The notes: generated by a model from the sequence alone, not told the origin. 8,019 bases of DNA from Bacteroidales bacterium UBA6366 (GCA_002438845.1 DJRG01000019.1:19072-27090), one strand, 5' to 3'; counted from the stretch's first letter, positions 1 to 6,161 are shown. Made by a program: numbers and translations.

Positions 1-81
1 TCCTCCGCAAAATCGCTGTAATTAGAATTTACGGGATTTTTTCGAGAATAGCGTAAGTACATCAAGTACAAACAATTTATG

Positions 82-133
82 GCCACCAATCTCTCATAAT
101 AGCAGCGGTGCTTATCATAAGATGATTGGTGGC
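82..133. repeat. Interrupted hairpin downstream of the DUF1080 gene
   Basis: GCCACCAATC (82-91) is perfectly complementary to GATTGGTGGC (124-133), giving a 10-bp outer stem. Inside it a second stem is possible: ATAA (96-99) with TTAT (112-115), then GCA (102-104) with TGC (109-111) closing a GCGG loop. It starts 28 bases past the stop of the minus-strand lipoprotein gene. Read on the minus strand it is followed by CATAAATTGTTTG rather than a clean T run, so it is not a textbook intrinsic terminator. It may be a 3' stabilising or terminator-like RNA structure, or an extragenic repeat. The rest of 1-160 shows only a short AAGTACA direct repeat (55-61 and 64-70) and no gene. Confidence 0.55.
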
Positions 134-160
134 ACAAACTCAAAATCAGTTTCTAAATAA

Positions 161-1456
161 TCAGAGTGTGGTAAGGTGGAAGTTGCGCCAGAGAACCTTG
201 ATGTTGTTGCCGTCGTGAATCTGGAGCATAATGCGGCCGTATTTGGAACCGATCAGCTCATCATTGATGTCAACCATAGACTCTCCGTTCAGCCAGGTCT
301 TCACGTTGTCTCCTTCGACACGCAGACGAAGAGTGTTCCATTCGCCTTCCTTGAGGATGTTCTCCTTCTCGTCCGGAATCTGAACCAGCCATCCACGTCC
401 GTATGACTCGTAGATGCCGGCTGTGTCCTGACCCTTAGGGGCGACTTCGCACTGCCATCCGTTCACGATGTTGTTCTGGTAGCCACCTTCGACAAAGGAA
501 TGGAAGAAGAGGCCGGAGTTGCCGTTGGAGCACTGCTTGAACTCAACCGTCAGATCGAAATCCTTGTAATACTCACGGGTCCCGAGGTAGCCGTAGCGAA
601 GGTCCTCGCCGTTTTCTGTAACGAGATTACCTTCTTCGTCAACACCGGTGCGCATGCTTCCGAACAGTTCCCATCCGTGAAGATCCTTGCCGTTGAAAAG
701 ATTGACCTCCTGTCCGGCCTTGTGAGGCAGTTCCTTGATCTTGATATTCCTGAATGACGCAGGGTCGCCGTGGTCCTGAAGGCAAATCACGCCCTCGTGA
801 GCGAGACCATATTCAGTTGCGTTGCCCCATTTGCCGCTGGCTTTCTTCTCGAACCAGTCGTCCGTCCACGCCTCGAATTCAAGAATCTTCTCACCGTTGA
901 GCCAATGCTCCACGTGACCGTTGTCAAAGACGATCTTGGAGTTGTTCCACTCTCCTTGAGGGTTGACCTTCATCTTACTGTAGTCCGGAAGGTGCATGGC
1001 GTAGTCAACGCCAAGCTTCTGCCATTCCTCGAGTTTGGCCGGAGCGTTAACCTCTTCCCAACCTTCATTGTCTATAAGTTGATATTCAGGACCAGTAACG
1101 TAAGGAACCTTGAACTTAGGATTCTCAACAACATGGTAAAGCATTCCGCTGTTTCCACCGTGGGTGAGTTTCCAGTCCCAGGACAACTCGAAATTCTCGT
1201 ATTTCTTGTCGGTGACGATGTAGCCGGACTCGTCGGCACCGTTGCCGGAAGCCTGGATACAGCCATCCACGACGGTCCAGCCGTTTGTAAGGGAGTCTCC
1301 GTTGTAGTCACGCCAACCGTCAAGGTTCTCACCATTGAACAGCAGTTCCCAGCCGTCAGCCTTTTCGGCCTTGGTCAAGGTGTTCGGCTTAGTGCCGCAA
1401 GAAGTCATAGATACTGCCAGTCCAGCGGCAGCAAGCCATAAAAAGGTCTTTTTCAT
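161..1456 (-). CDS. Tandem DUF1080 (3-keto-disaccharide hydrolase family) lipoprotein
   Basis: This 431-residue protein is predicted to be exported and lipid-anchored. It has a KK-containing N-terminus, a hydrophobic stretch (about 5-17) and the lipobox SMTSC with Cys20 as the acylated residue. Two copies of the DUF1080 fold follow, a LamG/concanavalin-like beta sandwich. Copy one (about 36-242) has LFNGENLDGW at 39-48, GNSGMLYHV at 101-109, GPEYQLID at 122-129 and HWLNGEKI at 184-191. Copy two (about 250-431) has LFNGKDLHGW at 253-262, GNSGLFFHS at 312-320, WQCEV at 334-338 and TWLNGE at 387-392. Family members act on 3-keto-glycosides in carbohydrate breakdown. That activity is inferred from the family, and the substrate is unknown. 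No acidic lipoprotein-export signal follows Cys20, so periplasmic versus surface location is open. It is divergent from the lipoprotein gene at 1681, and no carbohydrate oxidoreductase partner is visible in the window. The start is the ATG directly before the signal peptide. Confidence 0.9.
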   Translation of the reverse strand: MKKTFLWLAAAGLAVSMTSCGTKPNTLTKAEKADGWELLFNGENLDGWRDYNGDSLTNGWTVVDGCIQASGNGADESGYIVTDKKYENFELSWDWKLTHGGNSGMLYHVVENPKFKVPYVTGPEYQLIDNEGWEEVNAPAKLEEWQKLGVDYAMHLPDYSKMKVNPQGEWNNSKIVFDNGHVEHWLNGEKILEFEAWTDDWFEKKASGKWGNATEYGLAHEGVICLQDHGDPASFRNIKIKELPHKAGQEVNLFNGKDLHGWELFGSMRTGVDEEGNLVTENGEDLRYGYLGTREYYKDFDLTVEFKQCSNGNSGLFFHSFVEGGYQNNIVNGWQCEVAPKGQDTAGIYESYGRGWLVQIPDEKENILKEGEWNTLRLRVEGDNVKTWLNGESMVDINDELIGSKYGRIMLQIHDGNNIKVLWRNFHLTTL

Positions 1457-1507
1457 TGTTGAAAGATTAAAAATTATAGTTTTGCATCAAAATATTATTA
1501 TTGCTTG

Positions 1508-1538
1508 CAAAAATATGTAAATCTATCCATTATCGCAA
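1508..1538 (-). promoter_or_regulatory. Bacteroidetes-type promoter for the DUF1080 gene
   Basis: On the minus strand TATTTTTG (1508-1515) matches the TAnnTTTG -7 consensus exactly. It is preceded after a 19-bp spacer by TTGC (1535-1538), a partial -33 element. Transcription would begin near 1501-1503, leaving a leader of about 45 nt before the ATG at 1456. No Shine-Dalgarno sequence is evident; the leader is AT-rich, as is usual in this phylum. Confidence 0.55.
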
Positions 1539-1554
1539 TATATCCAATCGATAA
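1530..1554. repeat. Inverted repeat TTATCG-13-CGATAA in the divergent gap
   Basis: TTATCG (1530-1535) and CGATAA (1549-1554) form a perfect 6-bp inverted repeat with 13 bp between the arms. It overlaps the -33 region of the predicted DUF1080 promoter, where a dimeric regulator could act. An AT-rich repeat of this length can arise by chance, so an operator role is only a possibility. Confidence 0.25.
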
Positions 1555-1599
1555 AGGTGTTTGTGAACGTTTTATTAGAATCATCCATGAAACGCTCGC

Positions 1600-1627
1600 T
1601 TGTGAATAAACTCCCTGATAATATTTG
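1600..1627 (+). promoter_or_regulatory. Weak candidate promoter for the plus-strand lipoprotein
   Basis: AATATTTG (1620-1627) differs from the TAnnTTTG box at one position. TTG (1600-1602) lies 17 bp upstream as a poor -33 element, shorter than the usual 19-21 bp spacing. Transcription would start near 1634, about 45 nt before the ATG at 1681. The rest of the 1457-1680 gap shows only a TTGTGAA direct repeat (1561-1567 and 1600-1606). Confidence 0.3.
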
Positions 1628-1680
1628 ATTATCCAAATTATTTGCGTATAATGCAAGTGTATATTAAAAAACGAACTGTT

Positions 1681-2961
1681 ATGAAGAAGAATCTGAGAAG
1701 ATTTGTCTGGGGCTCATTGCTCCTGATCGTCACTGCATGTGGAAAGACCGGTACTGATCCTACACCTGATCCTAATCCGGATCCCGGCACTGATCCGGAA
1801 CCAGGGGAGACTGTTTTGGACTTGAGTGCAAAAGGTACTTCCAACTGTTATGTTATTTCACAGGAAGGGAATTATTCCTTTGCGGCGACAGTCAAAGGCA
1901 ATGGCGCCACTACTGAGGGGCTTTCCGCTCCCGGAGCAATGTCGCCGGACTCGGCTGCTCTTTTGTGGGAGACTTCGAAAGGGATGATTACTGATGTCAA
2001 GCTGAAGGATGGCGAGATTGCCTTTAAATCTTCGGGAGTCAACGGCAATGCGGTGATCGCCGCATATTCGGCTGACAAGACCATCATCTGGAGCTGGCAT
2101 ATCTGGTCTCCCGAAGAGGAAATCAAGACAGTCGGGACAAAGACTGGCTATGAGGTGATGAACATGAATCTTGGAGCGATGATTTCCTCTTTTGCCGAAA
2201 CTCCAGACGCAAGGCCTTATGGCTTGCTGTACCAATGGGGACGTAAGGATCCATTCCCGGCGGCTCCAACCCTTACGGGAGATGAAAATACTGTCGGAGC
2301 TCCTGCCTACGGCCCTGATGGGACGAAAGTGAATTTCACCTATTCTCTTTGGAGTTCAGTGGAAAAGAACACAATAGACTATTCTGTCGCTAATCCTACC
2401 AAATGCCTGTCGAACTATGCACAATATAGCACCTGCAGAGATTGGCTTAAGGCCTCCGACAGCTGCGATGCGTTGTGGGGGAATCCCAAAGGTTCTGAGC
2501 GTGATTCAGAAAACAATTACCCTAACAAAGGGGCGAAATCTTACTATGATCCTTGTCCTGTCGGCTATCGTGTTCCACCGGCGGATGTGTTCAGGACTTT
2601 CACTGCTTCCGGTGGTTACTCACAGGATCCTTCCACCTTCGATGTGGCGGACCAGAATGGAGATGGAGTGATTGACAGAATGGACTATAACTATGGTTGG
2701 TATTTCAACATGAAAGATAAGAGTCTGTTTTTTCCTGCCGCGGCGCGCTATGATGGCTCGTATGCTATGCTGTTTGGGTCAAAGAGCGGGCTTTGGGGCT
2801 CATACTGGGGAAACACTCCGGCAAAATCCTATGATGAAAAAGTTTCCGGCTTCGGATTCTGTGTTCTTGCATTCATGAGTGAGGCTGCCGGTACATCTGT
2901 CTCTGCTACAGGCTCAGCCAGCCGGGCGGACGCCTACTCCATCCGCTGCATCAAAGAATAA
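1681..2961 (+). CDS. Surface lipoprotein with Pro-Asp tether and FISUMP-like C-terminal domain
   Basis: The protein has 426 residues counted from the ATG at 1681. This start places a standard signal peptide (MKKNLRRFVWGSLLLIVTAC, Cys20 lipidated) at the N-terminus; an in-frame TTG at 1642 and ATG at 1651 would put 13 or 10 extra polar residues in front of it. Residues 26-41 are a DP/EP-repeat tether typical of outer-surface Bacteroidetes lipoproteins. Next is a module found in many Bacteroidales cell-surface proteins (SNCYVIS at 54-60, NAVIAA at 123-128, WSWHIW at 137-142). The C-terminal part (about 155-426) resembles Fibrobacter-paralogous (FISUMP-like) domains, with YGLLYQWGRKDPFP at 180-193, YDPCPVGYRVP at 289-299 and IRCIKE at the end. 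DQNGDGVIDRMD (324-335) is a dockerin/EF-hand-like calcium loop. Six cysteines lie in the mature C-terminal domain. The function is unknown; adhesion, fimbrial or glycan-binding roles are guesses. No partner gene is adjacent on this strand. Confidence 0.85.
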   Translation: MKKNLRRFVWGSLLLIVTACGKTGTDPTPDPNPDPGTDPEPGETVLDLSAKGTSNCYVISQEGNYSFAATVKGNGATTEGLSAPGAMSPDSAALLWETSKGMITDVKLKDGEIAFKSSGVNGNAVIAAYSADKTIIWSWHIWSPEEEIKTVGTKTGYEVMNMNLGAMISSFAETPDARPYGLLYQWGRKDPFPAAPTLTGDENTVGAPAYGPDGTKVNFTYSLWSSVEKNTIDYSVANPTKCLSNYAQYSTCRDWLKASDSCDALWGNPKGSERDSENNYPNKGAKSYYDPCPVGYRVPPADVFRTFTASGGYSQDPSTFDVADQNGDGVIDRMDYNYGWYFNMKDKSLFFPAAARYDGSYAMLFGSKSGLWGSYWGNTPAKSYDEKVSGFGFCVLAFMSEAAGTSVSATGSASRADAYSIRCIKE

Positions 2962-3020
2962 TCTACCTGGGCTGTCACGTGACTGGGGACAAGTCCTCCT
3001 TTCTGCAAAAAAAATGGCCT

Positions 3021-3042
3021 GGTCGCTGAGCTTGTCGAAGCG
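3021..3042 (+). repeat. Palindromic extragenic repeat unit, copy 1
   Basis: This 22-bp unit begins GGTCGCTGAG and ends GTCGAAGCG. It matches 6685-6706 at 21 of 22 positions, the only difference being T at 3032 versus C at 6696. The ends are self-complementary (CGCT with AGCG). It sits between the lipoprotein stop (2961) and the terminator (3064-3096), in non-coding DNA. It resembles REP-type elements scattered between genes in many bacterial genomes. Confidence 0.6.
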
Positions 3043-3063
3043 CCGGGCGTGGAAAAGTTCCAT

Positions 3064-3096
3064 AAAAAAAGAGGGTGAGATCATCACCCTCTTTTT
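3064..3096. terminator. Bidirectional intrinsic terminator between lipoprotein and tRNA genes
   Basis: GAGGGTGA (3071-3078) pairs perfectly with TCACCCTC (3084-3091) around a 5-nt loop. An A run (3064-3070) and a T run (3092-3096) flank the stem and can extend it to 13 bp. Read leftward it ends transcription 4 nt beyond the tRNA 3' end. Read rightward it lies about 100 nt past the lipoprotein stop. A poly-U tract follows the stem on both strands. Confidence 0.88.
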
Positions 3097-3099
3097 CTG

Positions 3100-3172
3100 T
3101 GGAGCATAGGAGGATCGAACTCCTGACCTCAAGATTGCGAACCTTGCGCTCTACCAGCTGAGCTAATACCCC
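3100..3172 (-). tRNA. tRNA-Ala (anticodon CGC)
   Basis: The 73 nt fold into a complete cloverleaf on the minus strand. The acceptor stem is GGGGTAT with ATGCTCC, the D arm GCTC/GAGC around AGCTGGTA, the anticodon stem CAAGG/TCTTG around TTCGCAA, the variable loop AGGTC, and the T arm AGGAG/CTCCT around TTCGATC. The anticodon is CGC, reading the alanine codon GCG. The G3-U70 wobble pair, the main alanine identity element, and discriminator A73 are both present. CCA is not encoded and must be added after transcription. The gene stands alone, with its own promoter box and terminator. Confidence 0.95.
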
Positions 3173-3182
3173 GTTCGGACTG

Positions 3183-3190
3183 CAAATATA
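3183..3190 (-). promoter_or_regulatory. -7 box of the tRNA-Ala promoter
   Basis: TATATTTG on the minus strand is an exact TAnnTTTG match 10 bp upstream of the tRNA 5' end (3172). This predicts a start only a few nucleotides before the mature RNA, as expected for a single tRNA unit. No convincing -33 TTTG is seen at the usual spacing. The rest of 3173-3298 contains no gene. Confidence 0.6.
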
Positions 3191-3298
3191 CAAAAAAACA
3201 TTCACGACACCATTATATTCAATGAAATTTCGTCGTTTCATCGTTCGACCGTCGGAACCTCATCGGCGGCATTTGGTGGAAGGGACGTGAATCGCTGA

Positions 3299-4162
3299 TT
3301 ATCTTGTGGATGCGACGAAATCCTTATATCTGATGAAATCATCCGGAAGCGGCATGTCATAGACCTTGCTTCTGAGGAACGCTCCGAAATCCTTGATGTC
3401 GGAATGCTCGGACTGATCTTCCACTGTCAGTACCTCACCGATTCCTACCCTTATCCTTCTGTGCTTTTTGTTGACAAGTTCGTGAGGGAGCTGCATCAGC
3501 CGGACTCTCCAGTCGATAAGCCCCAAATAATAAAACCACATAGAATTGTGGTCGAAAAACCTGACAGGCACAATCGGGACCTTGGCTTTTTGGATAAGCC
3601 TCAGGACAGCCTCCTGCCATTCCCTGTCCCTGATCTTCATCTCTTTAAGACTTAGGTCTGAAACGGCTCCGGAAGGAAAGAATCCGACCGGCTCACCGTC
3701 ATGAAGCCTTTCCAGAACCTCACGGACACCTTGAATGTTCTTGGCGGTGATGCCCTTGTTCAGATTGTTTTTCGGGTTGACAACAATGAGACTCGGGCGG
3801 AGGGCTTCCACCAATGCCAGAAACTCGGTCACCATAACCTTGAATCCCGGCCGCAGATGTCCCATGAGGTCAATGAGTATGATTCCGTCCATTCCGCCGT
3901 AGGGATGGTTGCTGACCGTTATGAACGGACCGTCGGGAAGATTTTGGAGCCTTTGCGCCCCACCAAGCTTGTAATTTACGCCAAGCCTGTCCAGAAGCAC
4001 ACCGGCGAAGTCCGCCCCTTGATATTCATCAATCTTGTCGTAAAGGTCAGACAACGTCTTTATAGAAAGGACTTTCCGCAGGATCCGTGCGGCGGCGTTG
4101 CCAACCTTACCTTTGAAAACAGGCGCAAGCCGCTCAATTTGTTCTACAGGAAGAAGCGGCAT
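3299..4162 (-). CDS. PlsC-like / hemolysin-type lipid acyltransferase
   Basis: The protein has 287 residues and belongs to the glycerophospholipid acyltransferase (PlsC-like) superfamily, which moves an acyl chain from acyl-ACP or acyl-CoA to a hydroxyl on a lipid precursor at the inner membrane. NHPYGGMDG at 85-93 supplies the catalytic His86 and Asp92. VTEFLAL (111-117) and GFFPSGAVSDL (160-170) fit the acceptor-binding and FPxG-type blocks, and VPIVPVRF (195-202) is the conserved strand after them. The spacing is H-X5-D rather than the classic H-X4-D, as in OlsF/hemolysin-type acyltransferases. The usual acid of FPEG/GEVS is replaced (FPSGAVS). There is no clear membrane span. It is the last gene of the operon; its ATG overlaps the preceding stop as TAATG, implying coupled translation. 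The lipid acceptor is unknown: ornithine, glycine, lysophosphatidate and ceramide-type lipids are all possible. Confidence 0.85.
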   Translation of the reverse strand: MPLLPVEQIERLAPVFKGKVGNAAARILRKVLSIKTLSDLYDKIDEYQGADFAGVLLDRLGVNYKLGGAQRLQNLPDGPFITVSNHPYGGMDGIILIDLMGHLRPGFKVMVTEFLALVEALRPSLIVVNPKNNLNKGITAKNIQGVREVLERLHDGEPVGFFPSGAVSDLSLKEMKIRDREWQEAVLRLIQKAKVPIVPVRFFDHNSMWFYYLGLIDWRVRLMQLPHELVNKKHRRIRVGIGEVLTVEDQSEHSDIKDFGAFLRSKVYDMPLPDDFIRYKDFVASTR

Positions 4163-4869
4163 TATTTGTCGTCGTTATTTGGCATAGGGTCCATCTTCGC
4201 ATAGCCTTTGGCGTCGCTGATGATGGTCACGAAATATATAACGAGAAGTATGGCCAGGATGACAATTCCTGCGACATCCAGAGAGTGAAGTTCGATTTCT
4301 TTCCCGAACACATGGACAGAGGTGCGGAATTCCCTCAGAGGTTTGATGAATATGAAAAGAGAGGTGAGCACGATGGCAATCACCCTGAACTCTGTCGGGC
4401 CAAGTTTGGCGTAAGTGAGCCTGAACTCGCTCTTGAGGTGAGCGTTCACGCTGACATTCACCGTGAGACAAAGATAGACAACGAATATCATCAACGCCAG
4501 ATCCAGACGCATAAGGTATGACAGTCCGAGACCGATGAACATGAACGCCTCGTTGATGCAATCGACTGTGTGATCAAGGTAATAGCCGTAGATAGGCCTC
4601 TGCGTTTTACGGACTCTGGCTAGGGTTCCGTCAAGGGAATCGCCATACCAGTTCACGACGAAGCCCAGACAACTGAGCCATAGGAAGTTGACATTGACGC
4701 CGCAGAGGATGTACCCGGCTCCGATCATGATCGCGCCGAGCGTGCCGATGGCTGTGAGTGTGTCCGATACGACCCATTTCGGCTGCCTCTCGGCCAGCCA
4801 GACAAGGGCCTTCTTCTCGACTCCGTTCAGAATCGAAGTCTGTATTCTTTCCGCTTTCTTGTCTGCCAT
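4162..4869 (-). CDS. CDP-alcohol phosphatidyltransferase family membrane enzyme
   Basis: The protein has 235 residues from the ATG at 4869. An in-frame TTG at 4875 would add only two residues and is less likely. It carries the complete catalytic signature of the family, DSLDGTLAR at 77-85 continuing to G95, D99 and D103 (pattern DxxDGxxAR...GxxxDxxxD). All four metal-binding aspartates (77, 80, 99, 103) are therefore present. Several hydrophobic segments (about 38-56, 61-75, 108-118, 123-141, 162-176, 198-218) mark it as an integral inner-membrane protein. The enzyme transfers a phosphatidyl or phospho-alcohol group from a CDP-linked donor to an alcohol, making a phospholipid or phosphosphingolipid head group. 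KLGPTEFR (155-162) recalls the GPTE segment of choline/ethanolamine phosphotransferases, but which alcohol is used cannot be read. It is the middle gene of a three-gene lipid operon, 13 nt after the GNAT gene and overlapping the acyltransferase start by one base. Confidence 0.9.
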   Translation of the reverse strand: MADKKAERIQTSILNGVEKKALVWLAERQPKWVVSDTLTAIGTLGAIMIGAGYILCGVNVNFLWLSCLGFVVNWYGDSLDGTLARVRKTQRPIYGYYLDHTVDCINEAFMFIGLGLSYLMRLDLALMIFVVYLCLTVNVSVNAHLKSEFRLTYAKLGPTEFRVIAIVLTSLFIFIKPLREFRTSVHVFGKEIELHSLDVAGIVILAILLVIYFVTIISDAKGYAKMDPMPNNDDK

Positions 4870-4882
4870 ATTCAATTATGTG

Positions 4883-6007
4883 TTAGATGTTTTTGACGTA
4901 GATTCTGGCTCTTTTGTGGAGATGATGCTCGAATTTGCCCCACAGATTCTGCACGTTGTGGTTCTCCTCAAGCTCACGGGTGCTTTCAACATATTTTATG
5001 CCGTTTTTGTGCATTCCCTTGCCGATCTTGGAGATGATCATAGCGTTGACACCCTTGTCCTTGTACTCATTTGAGATGGCTATCAGCAGAGCATCAATCG
5101 TGTCGTTGTAATGTAACGCCTTGAGAATGTGTAGGAAGCCGAAAGGAAACATGTGCCCTTTCGCTTTCTGCAGAGCCTTGGACAGGGAAGGAAGCGTGAT
5201 GCCGAAGCCAACCACCTTGTCGCTCTGATCCACAATCACGGAGACATAGTCCAGATTCAGATTCGGGAAGAACTGGTCCTTGAGATCCTCGCACTGGGCG
5301 GGGGAGAGCTCCGAGAACCCGTGAAGGACGGAGTAGCACTCGTTCATGACACGGAATATCCCGTCGGCATATTTATGGAGCAGCTCGTTCTTGTTCCTGT
5401 AGTCTCCTTCCTTGAGATTGTAGCGTTCCCCGATCATTTCGGCGAAGTGGAAGTATCTGTCAAGGTTGTCTGGAACAGTGATCTTATACTCTACAAAGTC
5501 AGTCTCTTTTGTGAAACCTTCTTTCAGGATCATCGGTTCGTAGTAGGGGGCGTTGTATTTCCCGTATGCGGTCGGAAGCTGGTCAAAACCCTCGACAAGA
5601 ACTCCGGAAATGTCAAACTCCAGAAAACCGACAGGGCCTTCGATGATTTCCATCCCTTTTTCTTTGGCATATTCCTTTACATTCTCCATCAGGGCGTGAA
5701 CCACTTCTTGTGATTCGACAAAATCTATCCATCCGAAACGGCAGATCTTCTTTTCAACCTTCTTGTTGTACTTGTAATTTATGATTCCGGCGATTCTGCC
5801 GACAATCTTCCCCTCTTCGTCGTATGCCAGCCAATACTTTCCTTCACACACCTCAAAGGCCCGGTTTTTGCCTGGGGTGAGGGTGTCCATTTCCATCGAC
5901 TCAATCTGCGGGACGTAGTATTTATTGTCCGCATACAGTTCATTAGGGAACCGGACGAAACGCCTAAGATCTTGTCTGTTGATCACTTCCTTGGTTGTAA
6001 TAGCCAT
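4883..6007 (-). CDS. GNAT-like N-acyltransferase, YghO-like family
   Basis: The protein has 374 residues from the ATG at 6007. The upstream in-frame ATG at 6049 adds 14 residues (MIFYYLSGLLSKRT) that do not look like the family, whose N-terminus runs V..R.DL..F..FP..LY....YVPQ as at 8-34 here. WLAYDEEGKIVGRIAGIIN (59-77) is an acyl-CoA-binding GNAT strand block. A second GNAT-like half (about 250-370) includes VVGFGITLPSLSKAL (265-279) and the C-terminal ESTRELEENHNVQNLW (341-356) with KRARIY (365-370). These proteins are predicted cytoplasmic acyl transferases to amines. Related families take part in aminolipid or ceramide synthesis, an assignment from memory that should be treated as inference. 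It is the first gene of the operon with a CDP-alcohol phosphatidyltransferase and a PlsC-like enzyme, which supports a lipid role. No clear -7 box was found upstream. Confidence 0.8.
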   Translation of the reverse strand: MAITTKEVINRQDLRRFVRFPNELYADNKYYVPQIESMEMDTLTPGKNRAFEVCEGKYWLAYDEEGKIVGRIAGIINYKYNKKVEKKICRFGWIDFVESQEVVHALMENVKEYAKEKGMEIIEGPVGFLEFDISGVLVEGFDQLPTAYGKYNAPYYEPMILKEGFTKETDFVEYKITVPDNLDRYFHFAEMIGERYNLKEGDYRNKNELLHKYADGIFRVMNECYSVLHGFSELSPAQCEDLKDQFFPNLNLDYVSVIVDQSDKVVGFGITLPSLSKALQKAKGHMFPFGFLHILKALHYNDTIDALLIAISNEYKDKGVNAMIISKIGKGMHKNGIKYVESTRELEENHNVQNLWGKFEHHLHKRARIYVKNI

Positions 6008-6106
6008 TGTTCTTTTACTTAACAATCCGCTAAGGTAGTAAAAAATCATCTAAAACCATGAGACGCTTGTGAGAAAAATACAATCCCAGTTGGTATGGTT
6101 TATGTC

Positions 6107-6149
6107 TAAATTATTTATAGATAGGTTCTTAAATTATTTTATAGAATAG
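6107..6149. repeat. AT-rich direct repeat upstream of the lipid operon
   Basis: 6107-6124 and 6130-6149 are near-identical direct repeats built on TAAATTATTT(T)ATAGA(A)TAG. They start 23 bp apart and differ by two single-base gaps. They lie in the 154-bp gap between the fur stop (6162) and the GNAT start (6007), about 100 bp upstream of the GNAT ATG. They could be a regulator-binding or UP-like element, or a simple duplication in AT-rich DNA. No hairpin terminator is visible after fur. Confidence 0.4.
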
Positions 6150-6161
6150 TAAGATAGGGTA

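Noticed and set aside
770..1441. 223-residue open frame on the plus strand
   Set aside because: It lies wholly antisense to the DUF1080 gene and has no recognisable domain; a shadow frame of a well-supported gene.
1642..1680. Upstream TTG (1642) or ATG (1651) as start of the plus-strand lipoprotein
   Set aside because: They would put 10-13 extra residues before the signal peptide; the ATG at 1681 gives a normal lipoprotein N-terminus.
2974..2983. Perfect 10-bp palindrome GTCACGTGAC after the lipoprotein stop
   Set aside because: Too short, with no loop or T run; the terminator at 3064-3096 explains transcript ending, and no binding protein can be named.
3701..4204. 167-residue open frame on the plus strand
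   Set aside because: It is antisense to the PlsC-like gene and the end of the phosphatidyltransferase gene; the sense frames carry complete catalytic motifs.
5153..5713. 186-residue open frame on the plus strand
   Set aside because: It is antisense to the GNAT-like gene, shows no family resemblance and has no promoter or leader.
6008..6049. ATG at 6049 as start of the GNAT-like gene, with TACCTTAG (minus strand) nearby as a -7 box
   Set aside because: The 14 added residues do not fit the family. The box has one mismatch and no -33 partner, so it was not called as a promoter.
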